Source: an uncultured Sutterella sp.
GTDB taxonomy: Bacteria; Pseudomonadota; Gammaproteobacteria; Burkholderiales; Burkholderiaceae_F
Length of the DNA: 16,141 bases
Direction: 5' to 3'
Assembly: GCA_900553105.1 (NCBI GenBank)
Contig: USCE01000015.1
Coordinates: forward strand, 1 to 16,141
Shown here: positions 1 to 5,208 of the stretch, piece after piece
Layout of the letters: every line of letters begins with the position of its first letter
How positions within the stretch are numbered: the first letter of the stretch is position 1
The notes under the pieces: model-generated
The model's database searches: none
Told to the model about the DNA's origin: nothing
What the model saw: only the letters and a program-made list of their open reading frames with translations
Position numbers and translations under genes: made by a program

Positions 1-9
1 AAACAGGAG

Positions 10-15
10 TAATAT
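10..15 (+). promoter_or_regulatory. Candidate -10 box for metK
   Basis: TAATAT at 10-15 resembles a sigma70 -10 hexamer. It would place the transcription start near 21-23, just before the first base-paired strand of the putative SAM-II aptamer (23-28). The -35 box would lie outside the window, so this rests on one hexamer and its position only. Confidence 0.35.
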
Positions 16-22
16 GCTCGTC

Positions 23-76
23 CACGCCGAGTTAAGGACAACTTGCGGGGCGTGTAACAAATTCCGCTAAAGCGTC
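23..76 (+). ncRNA. Candidate SAM-II-type riboswitch aptamer in the metK leader
   Basis: Seen in sequence: a perfect 6-bp stem P1 (CACGCC 23-28 with GGCGTG 49-54). Its loop (29-48, containing GACAACTTGC at 37-46) can form a pseudoknot with the 3' segment. P2b is AACTT 40-44 with AAATT 59-63 (4 of 5 pairs) and P2a is GAC 37-39 with GTC 74-76 (3 of 3). Between these 3' strands lies CCGCTAAAGC (64-73), containing GCTAAAG. Known: SAM-II RNAs are compact H-type pseudoknots with a CTTGC-like loop element and a conserved GCTAAA next to the ligand pocket, upstream of SAM/methionine genes. Inferred: repression of metK when SAM is high. The C42/A61 mismatch and one extra base before GCTAAA differ from the consensus as I remember it. 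Confidence 0.72.
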
Positions 77-77
77 A

Positions 78-141
78 GCCGCATTCCCCTTTGCATTAAC
101 TTGCTGCGGTGGACGCTCGTTCCACTCGTAAACAAAGGAAT
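78..141 (+). promoter_or_regulatory. Expression platform with metK ribosome-binding-site sequestration
   Basis: The metK Shine-Dalgarno region CAAAGGAAT (133-141, ATG at 150) is complementary to 83-93: 88-93 pairs with 133-138 and, after a two-base bulge, 83-85 pairs with 139-141. A local hairpin, GTGGA 109-113 with TCCAC 121-125, fits inside that fold. A competing stem, GCCGCA 78-83 with TGCGGT 105-110, would disrupt both. Two mutually exclusive states that differ in access to the ribosome-binding site are what a translational switch needs. The link to ligand binding is inferred. Confidence 0.5.
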
Positions 142-149
142 GTAGCACC

Positions 150-1325
150 ATGAATAACTCTTACCTTTTTACTTCCGAATCGGTTTCGGAAGGCCATCCC
201 GATAAGGTCGCGGACCAAATCTCCGATGCCATCCTCGACGCCATCCTTGCGCAAGATCCTTACAGCCGCGTTGCTGCTGAAACGCTTTGCAATACCGGTC
301 TTGTAGTCTTAGCTGGTGAAATTACCACACAAGCAAATGTTGACTACATCGATATCGCCCGCGAAACGTTAAAGCGTATCGGCTATGACAATTCCGATTA
401 CGGTATCGATCACAAGGGATGCTCTGTCCTCGTCGGCTATGACAAGCAATCCAACGACATTGCTCAAGGGGTTGACCGCGCAAGCGATGATTACCTCGAA
501 CAAGGTGCCGGTGACCAAGGTTTGATGTTCGGTTATGCCTGCAATGAAACGCCGACTTTGATGCCGGCGGCCATCTACTACGCTCATCGATTGGTTCAAC
601 AACAATCAATCGTTCGTCGCAACGGAACTCTTGACTTCTTGCGCCCGGACGCTAAAAGTCAAGTCACTTTACGCTATGAAAACGGTGTCCCAGTTGCCGT
701 TGACACGGTCGTGCTGTCCACGCAACATCATCCGCGCATGAGCGACGGTAACAAGATGAAGCCTGAATTTAACGAAGCCATCATCGAGCACATCATCAAG
801 CCGGTGCTGCCCGCCGAATGGTTAAAAGACACGCGCTACCTGATCAACCCCACGGGTCGCTTCGTCGTTGGCGGCCCTCAAGGCGACTGTGGTTTGACTG
901 GCCGTAAAATCATCGTTGACACCTACGGCGGAGCTTGTCCCCACGGCGGCGGTGCCTTCTCTGGAAAAGACCCCTCTAAGGTTGACCGCTCGGCCGCTTA
1001 CGCTTGCCGTTATGTTGCGAAAAACATTGTTGCTGCAGGCTTAGCCAGCCGTTGCCAAGTGCAGGTCTCCTATGCCATCGGCGTAGCACAACCGATCAAC
1101 ATTACCGTGTACACCTATGGCACCGGCAAGATCTCTGATGAAAAGATTGCTGAACTCGTTCGCCGTCACTTTGACCTTCGTCCGCGAGGCATCGTGCAAA
1201 TGCTCGATCTGTTGCGACCAATTTACTCGAAGACGGCTGCCTACGGTCACTTCGGTCGTGAGGAACCGGAATTTACGTGGGAACGTACCGATAAGGCAGA
1301 AGCCTTGAGAGCAGACGCTTTCTAA
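150..1325 (+). CDS. metK: S-adenosylmethionine synthetase (methionine adenosyltransferase)
   Basis: Makes SAM from ATP and methionine, releasing phosphate and pyrophosphate; cytosolic and normally essential. The 391-residue product has the usual bacterial length and all family landmarks: the N-terminal SEGHPDK segment (residues 13-19), the signature GAGDQG (119-124) and the glycine-rich phosphate loop GGGAFSGKD (266-274), followed by the conserved SAAYACRYVAKN stretch. The start at 150 is supported by AAAGGAAT (134-141) upstream and by the N-terminus beginning just before the conserved TSESVSEGHPD. It is transcribed alone: a riboswitch-like leader precedes it and a strong hairpin follows. Nothing is truncated and no key motif is missing. 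It supplies the SAM whose by-product is cleared by ahcY 2.4 kb downstream. Confidence 0.98.
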   Translation: MNNSYLFTSESVSEGHPDKVADQISDAILDAILAQDPYSRVAAETLCNTGLVVLAGEITTQANVDYIDIARETLKRIGYDNSDYGIDHKGCSVLVGYDKQSNDIAQGVDRASDDYLEQGAGDQGLMFGYACNETPTLMPAAIYYAHRLVQQQSIVRRNGTLDFLRPDAKSQVTLRYENGVPVAVDTVVLSTQHHPRMSDGNKMKPEFNEAIIEHIIKPVLPAEWLKDTRYLINPTGRFVVGGPQGDCGLTGRKIIVDTYGGACPHGGGAFSGKDPSKVDRSAAYACRYVAKNIVAAGLASRCQVQVSYAIGVAQPINITVYTYGTGKISDEKIAELVRRHFDLRPRGIVQMLDLLRPIYSKTAAYGHFGREEPEFTWERTDKAEALRADAF

Positions 1326-1342
1326 AACATCATTGGGAACGA

Positions 1343-1372
1343 TAGCCCGTGGCTTTCTTTATCTTCGGGCTA
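1343..1372 (+). terminator. Hairpin downstream of metK
   Basis: TAGCCCG (1343-1349) pairs with CGGGCTA (1366-1372) around a 16-base loop. There is no immediate T-run. It may help protect the metK 3' end or assist the stronger hairpin that follows. Confidence 0.4.
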
Positions 1373-1377
1373 CCATT

Positions 1378-1408
1378 GGAAAAAGAGCTCCCAAAGAGCT
1401 CTTTTTCC
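1378..1408. terminator. Bidirectional rho-independent terminator between metK and the nitroreductase
   Basis: A perfect 13-bp inverted repeat, GGAAAAAGAGCTC (1378-1390) and GAGCTCTTTTTCC (1396-1408), with the five-base loop CCAAA. Read on either strand, the stem ends in a T-run, so it can terminate metK on the plus strand and the convergent nitroreductase gene on the minus strand. Confidence 0.88.
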
Positions 1409-1426
1409 TTTTAAATCAATGAGGTT

Positions 1427-2083
1427 TTATTTAAATTCTGTCAAAATATCTGCCAACTCTAAACGAGACTTCGGACGAGAGGCATTGGAATCATCCGCAC
1501 AACGGTAACCAAAACTCACACCAACCACACTGCGCAACCCGCGACGGCGCAGCTGTAAGATTTCGTCTAATTTTTCAAAATCAACACCTTCCAATGCCGT
1601 GGAGTCAATTCCCATGCCGGCTGCGGCAAAAAGCGCAAAACCTAAAGCAATGTAGACTTGAGCCGTTTCCCAGCTCAACGTTTCCTCAACACTACCCATA
1701 TGAAGCCCAGCAAAATGGCGGCGCCCGGCATCTAACCCTTCTGCTATCTCGGTCTTCGCATAGCGACCGTCAGCAATTTCCTTATCGAGCACTGCCTTAA
1801 AGTGCTCTTCCGTAATTATCTCCGGTACTGCAAAAAAGAGAACATCACTGGCCATCGTCACCCGTTCTTTATTGAAATCAGGCAACGCTTCGGCCACTTT
1901 TTGTTTCGCTTCGTCCGTAGAAACCAGAATAAATTGCCAAGGCTGAAAATTCACCGAAGAGGGCGTTAGACGCAGAATTTCCAACAACTCATTGAGTTGA
2001 TTCCGAGGAATTTTCTTACCACTATAGTGCTTCGTGGTATAACGATCACGTACGATCTTTAGCATCAAATTTTCTTGTGTCAT
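1427..2083 (-). CDS. NfsB-type oxygen-insensitive NAD(P)H nitroreductase
   Basis: A flavin (FMN) nitroreductase-family protein that reduces nitroaromatics, quinones or flavins with NAD(P)H. The 218-residue product aligns from memory with E. coli NfsB along its length. Shared features are an RYTTKHY segment near the N-terminus (FMN contact region), PSSVNFQPW at about residues 41-49, a DKEIADGRYA segment, and the C-terminal RPKSRL. I chose ATG at 2081-2083 because AAGGG (2091-2095, minus strand) sits seven bases upstream. A longer TTG start at 2107 adds eight residues but lacks a better ribosome-binding site. The gene stands alone, divergent from trpS and convergent with metK. The physiological substrate cannot be told from sequence. 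Confidence 0.92.
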   Translation of the reverse strand: MTQENLMLKIVRDRYTTKHYSGKKIPRNQLNELLEILRLTPSSVNFQPWQFILVSTDEAKQKVAEALPDFNKERVTMASDVLFFAVPEIITEEHFKAVLDKEIADGRYAKTEIAEGLDAGRRHFAGLHMGSVEETLSWETAQVYIALGFALFAAAGMGIDSTALEGVDFEKLDEILQLRRRGLRSVVGVSFGYRCADDSNASRPKSRLELADILTEFK

Positions 2084-2090
2084 TCGTTCA

Positions 2091-2095
2091 CCCTT
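2091..2095 (-). promoter_or_regulatory. Ribosome binding site deciding the nitroreductase start
   Basis: AAGGG on the minus strand, seven bases before ATG 2083. It favours this start over the in-frame TTG at 2107. Confidence 0.6.
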
Positions 2096-2127
2096 ATTTG
2101 TTAGCAATCAAAAGCCGTTCTAATTTC

Positions 2128-2156
2128 TTTTTAAAACTGAAACCTAGAAATGTCAA
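2128..2156 (-). promoter_or_regulatory. Candidate sigma70 promoter of the nitroreductase gene
   Basis: On the minus strand TTGACA (2151-2156) and TAAAAA (2128-2133) are separated by exactly 17 bases. The -35 is consensus and the -10 is weaker. Transcription would begin near 2121, giving a leader of about 40 bases. Confidence 0.5.
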
Positions 2157-2216
2157 TCGCACAAACTGCTTATTAACCAAAATTACGTTTGACACCTCAA
2201 AATGAGCCATTTAGCT

Positions 2217-2245
2217 TTGACGTTTGAAGCTTCTCGCCATACAAT
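2217..2245 (+). promoter_or_regulatory. Candidate sigma70 promoter of trpS
   Basis: TTGACG (2217-2222) and TACAAT (2240-2245) are separated by exactly 17 bases, and each differs from consensus at one position. Predicted start is near 2252, giving a leader of about 32 bases. A second TTGACA at 2189-2194 has no convincing -10 partner. Confidence 0.65.
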
Positions 2246-2283
2246 GATTTGTTCATTGAACTCTTTGACTTATAAATAAAAAA

Positions 2284-3600
2284 ATGACCACTCGCGTACT
2301 TACAGGCATCAATACCACCGGCACTTTGCACATCGGCAACTATGTCGGTGCCATTCGTCCGTGTATTCAAGCCAGTCATCGAAAAGACGTCCAAGGTTTT
2401 TATTTCTTGGCTGACTTGCACGCACTTATTAAATGCCAAGATCCGGCTCGTATTGAGCGATCTCGTTTGCAAATTGCCGCAACGTGGTTAGCCGCCGGGC
2501 TAGATCCCGATCACGTCATTTTCTACCGTCAAAGCGATATTCCAGAAATTCCGCTTCTGTGCTGGATGCTGACTTGTTGCACGGCCAAAGGTCAAATGAA
2601 TCGCGCCCATGCTTACAAAGCGGCGCTCGACGCGAATGTCGAAAATTCGGAAGATCCCGACGCCGGTATTTCCATGGGCCTTTACAGCTACCCTATTTTG
2701 ATGGCGGCCGACATTTTGATGTTTAACGCACACCAAGTTCCTGTCGGCAAAGACCAAATCCAACACTTGGAAATGGCTCGTGATGTTGCTACGCGTTTTA
2801 ATTACCTCTACGCCGACGAAAATAACCCCTTCTTTGTCATGCCTGAAGCTGTCGTTGATGAAACGCATGACGTTTTACCCGGACTTGACGGGCGCAAAAT
2901 GAGTAAGAGTTACAACAATGTAATCCCCCTCTTTGAAGGCGGTGCAAAAGCTCTTCAAGAAGCCATTGCTGCCATTAAAACAGACTCCAAGCTCCCGGGA
3001 GAACCTAAAGATCCCGACTCAACTTCTTTGACGGCAATCTACGAAGCATTCAGCACCCCTGAAGAGTATCAGGATTTCCGCACACGCCTTCAAAACGGCT
3101 TAGGTTGGGGCGAGGCTAAAAAAGAACTCTTTGAGAAAATCGACGGCGAAATCGGTCCGATGCGTCAAAAGTATGACGACTTCATGAAGCATCCGGAAAA
3201 GATTGAAGAAATCCTCCAAGAAGGCGCCCGCAAGGCCCGTGAAATTGCCCTACCTTTCATCGACCGTTTGCGTCAAGCAGTCGGCCTGCGCAATTTCGCT
3301 CAATTCGGTCAAACGCAAACAAAAGCAGCTGAAAAGAAAAAAGCGGCTTTGCCTATCTTTAAACAATATCGAGAAGATGACAAATTCTTCTTTAAGCTCG
3401 TTGCTTCTGACGGTTGCACCTTGCTTCAAAGCACGGCCTTTGATAGTGGCAAAGACGCAGGACTTACCGTAGCGACCCTTAAACGTAATGGGTTCTCGGG
3501 GACAGAAGCCTCGTTGGGAGAAGGTGTTAATGCTCAGGCCGTCAATGCCGCACTTGAAGCTTTGAGACAGGCTGAAGAAGAAAAGAAAAACTCAAAATAG
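2284..3600 (+). CDS. trpS: Tryptophanyl-tRNA synthetase with C-terminal extension
   Basis: Class I aminoacyl-tRNA synthetase that charges tRNA-Trp. The HIGH-equivalent TLHIGNY is at residues 14-20 and KMSKS at 205-209, with the Rossmann-fold catalytic core between them. At 438 residues it is about 100 longer than E. coli TrpRS. After a lysine-rich linker (about 346-353) the tail has a module at about 360-405 with FFFKLVASDGCTLLQS, resembling the tail I remember from betaproteobacterial TrpRS and, more loosely, the YegP/DUF1508 fold. The start at 2284 follows from the conserved N-terminus (VLTGINTTGTLHIGNY). No Shine-Dalgarno sequence is visible, only an A-rich stretch before the ATG. Monocistronic: it has its own promoter and is followed by the ahcY leader. 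Confidence 0.97.
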   Translation: MTTRVLTGINTTGTLHIGNYVGAIRPCIQASHRKDVQGFYFLADLHALIKCQDPARIERSRLQIAATWLAAGLDPDHVIFYRQSDIPEIPLLCWMLTCCTAKGQMNRAHAYKAALDANVENSEDPDAGISMGLYSYPILMAADILMFNAHQVPVGKDQIQHLEMARDVATRFNYLYADENNPFFVMPEAVVDETHDVLPGLDGRKMSKSYNNVIPLFEGGAKALQEAIAAIKTDSKLPGEPKDPDSTSLTAIYEAFSTPEEYQDFRTRLQNGLGWGEAKKELFEKIDGEIGPMRQKYDDFMKHPEKIEEILQEGARKAREIALPFIDRLRQAVGLRNFAQFGQTQTKAAEKKKAALPIFKQYREDDKFFFKLVASDGCTLLQSTAFDSGKDAGLTVATLKRNGFSGTEASLGEGVNAQAVNAALEALRQAEEEKKNSK

Positions 3601-3610
3601 TCTTTTTTCT

Positions 3611-3637
3611 GACGGGGTCTGCCGCACAGCCCCCGTC
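3611..3637 (+). terminator. Strong hairpin between trpS and the SAH riboswitch
   Basis: GACGGGG (3611-3617) pairs with CCCCGTC (3631-3637). Inside it, after one T/C mismatch, CTG 3619-3621 pairs with CAG 3627-3629 around the loop CCGCA. The stem is strong, but the following TAATGATTCC has no U-tract, so classical intrinsic termination is uncertain. Confidence 0.45.
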
Positions 3638-3646
3638 TAATGATTC

Positions 3647-3709
3647 CTCAAGGAGCGCTGCGAAGCTCAACGATGAGCTCCAGGCTTGAGAAAAATATTA
3701 ACGGCGCTC
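3647..3709 (+). ncRNA. SAH (S-adenosylhomocysteine) riboswitch of ahcY
   Basis: Seen in sequence: P1 CTCAAG 3647-3652 with CTTGAG 3685-3690; pseudoknot P2 GAGCGC 3653-3658 with GCGCTC 3704-3709; P4 AGCTCA 3664-3669 with TGAGCT 3674-3679, closed by the tetraloop ACGA. The family hallmarks GGAGCGCTGC, CCAGGCT and AACGGCGCTC are present in order. Known: SAH riboswitches sit upstream of ahcY and related genes in proteobacteria and act as ON switches that raise SAH hydrolase when SAH accumulates. The ahcY start is 41 bases downstream, leaving room for translational control. Confidence 0.92.
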
Positions 3710-3738
3710 ATTATTGCTTAACCAAGTTATTGATTAAC

Positions 3739-3742
3739 GGAG
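3739..3742 (+). promoter_or_regulatory. ahcY ribosome binding site, possible target of the riboswitch
   Basis: GGAG, seven bases before ATG 3750. GGAGTT (3739-3744) can pair with AGCTCC (3676-3681) in the 3' arm of P4, so the folded aptamer would free this site. That agrees with an ON switch, but the mechanism is inferred. Confidence 0.5.
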
Positions 3743-3749
3743 TTTTTTT

Positions 3750-5144
3750 ATGACTACTCAATCCATTATCGCCGACATCGGTTTGGCAGAATGGGGCCGC
3801 AAAGAAATCAAAATTGCCGAAACGGAAATGCCCGGTTTGATGGCAATTCGTGAAGAATATGCCGGCCAAAAACCCTTAAAAGGTGCTCGTATCTCGGGTT
3901 CTTTGCACATGACGATTCAAACGGCCGTTTTGATTGAAACGCTCGTTGCTCTCGGAGCAGAAGTCCGTTGGGCCAGTTGCAACATTTTCTCTACGCAAGA
4001 CCACGCCGCGGCGGCCATTGCCTCTGAAGGTATTCCCGTATTTGCTGTCAAAGGCGAAACGGTCGAACAATACTGGGAATACACGCACAAAATTTTGCAA
4101 TGGGATGACGGTGGCTTCTCTAACATGATTCTTGATGATGGCGGCGATGCAACGCTTTTGTTGCATTTAGGTGAACAGGCCGAATCCGATCGTAGCGTGA
4201 TTGCCAATCCGAAATCAGAAGAAGAAGTTATTCTTTTTGCTGCTATCGCCCGTCACTTGGAAGAAGACCCTCACTGGTACTCCAAACGCATTGTTCACAT
4301 CAAAGGCGTCAGCGAAGAAACCACGACCGGTGTACACCGCCTGTATCAAATGGCAGCCAAGGGGACCTTGAAATTCCCCGCCATGAATGTCAACGATTCT
4401 GTCACCAAGAGCAAATTCGACAACCTCTACGGATGTCGTGAATCACTCGTTGACGGAATCAAGCGTGCAACCGACGTAATGATTGCCGGCAAGGTTGCCG
4501 TGGTTGTCGGCTATGGCGACGTGGGTAAGGGTTGTGCACAAGCACTTCGCGCCTTAGCCGCCCAAGTCTGGGTGGTTGAAGTCGATCCCATCTGCGCCCT
4601 TCAAGCTGCCATGGAAGGCTATCGCGTCGTAACCATGGACTGGGCCGCCGATAAGGCCGACATCTTCGTTACCGCTACTGGCAATATCAATGTGATCACG
4701 CACGATCATATGATCCGAATGAAAAACGAAGCGATCGTCTGCAATATCGGACACTTTGACAGCGAAATTGACGTGGCAAGCATGCGTCAATACCAATGGG
4801 AAAATATCAAGCCTCAAGTTGACCATATTCTCTTGCCCTCCGGCAACAAGATTATTTTGCTTGCAGAAGGCCGTCTCGTAAATTTGGGCTGTGCTACTGG
4901 CCACCCGAGCTATGTCATGTCAAGCTCCTTTGCCAACCAAACTCTGGCCCAAATTGAACTCTTTACCAACACGGATAAATATCCTGTTGGCGTATACGTA
5001 CTACCGAAGATTCTTGATGAAAAAGTTGCCCGCTTGCAGCTGAAGAACTTCAACGCACAATTGTCCGAGCTCACCGATGAGCAGGCCGCCTACATCGGCG
5101 TGTCCAAGCAAGGTCCGTTTAAGAGCGATGCCTATCGCTATTAA
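3750..5144 (+). CDS. ahcY: Adenosylhomocysteinase (S-adenosyl-L-homocysteine hydrolase)
   Basis: NAD-dependent enzyme that splits SAH into adenosine and homocysteine, relieving product inhibition of methyltransferases and feeding the methionine cycle. The 464-residue length is typical of the proteobacterial form, which has an insertion of about 40 residues relative to the animal enzyme. Visible landmarks are the substrate-domain HMTIQTAVLIETL (from residue 53), NLYGCRESLVDGIKRATD (225-242), the NAD-binding GYGDVGKG (254-261), the substrate loop GHPSYVMSSSFANQ (384-397) and the C-terminal YRY tail that reaches the cofactor of a neighbouring subunit. The start at 3750 is fixed by GGAG at 3739. 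The leader carries an SAH riboswitch and a strong terminator follows, so it forms its own transcription unit. Confidence 0.98.
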   Translation: MTTQSIIADIGLAEWGRKEIKIAETEMPGLMAIREEYAGQKPLKGARISGSLHMTIQTAVLIETLVALGAEVRWASCNIFSTQDHAAAAIASEGIPVFAVKGETVEQYWEYTHKILQWDDGGFSNMILDDGGDATLLLHLGEQAESDRSVIANPKSEEEVILFAAIARHLEEDPHWYSKRIVHIKGVSEETTTGVHRLYQMAAKGTLKFPAMNVNDSVTKSKFDNLYGCRESLVDGIKRATDVMIAGKVAVVVGYGDVGKGCAQALRALAAQVWVVEVDPICALQAAMEGYRVVTMDWAADKADIFVTATGNINVITHDHMIRMKNEAIVCNIGHFDSEIDVASMRQYQWENIKPQVDHILLPSGNKIILLAEGRLVNLGCATGHPSYVMSSSFANQTLAQIELFTNTDKYPVGVYVLPKILDEKVARLQLKNFNAQLSELTDEQAAYIGVSKQGPFKSDAYRY

Positions 5145-5165
5145 TCCACCGCTGCGGTAGACTTC

Positions 5166-5206
5166 AAGACGTCGGTCAAGCAATGACCGACGTCTTTTTC
5201 TTTTTA
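5166..5206 (+). terminator. Rho-independent terminator of ahcY
   Basis: A perfect 13-bp stem, AAGACGTCGGTCA (5166-5178) with TGACCGACGTCTT (5184-5196), loop AGCAA, followed by the T-rich tract TTTCTTTTT. It ends only a few bases before the next start codon. Confidence 0.95.
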
Positions 5207-5208
5207 AG

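Noticed and set aside
322..609. Overlapping minus-strand open frames (95 and 78 aa) inside metK
   Set aside because: Fully antisense to an unmistakable metK with no protein-family resemblance or ribosome-binding site; shadow frames.
2084..2107. TTG start for the nitroreductase at 2107
   Set aside because: ATG 2083 has AAGGG at good spacing and matches the NfsB N-terminus.
2500..2868. 122-aa minus-strand frame inside trpS
   Set aside because: Antisense to the catalytic core of trpS and without recognisable features.
3600..3650. Possible promoter for ahcY between trpS and the SAH riboswitch
   Set aside because: TCTAAT/TAATGA could serve as a -10, but no -35 box lies at acceptable spacing; left uncalled.
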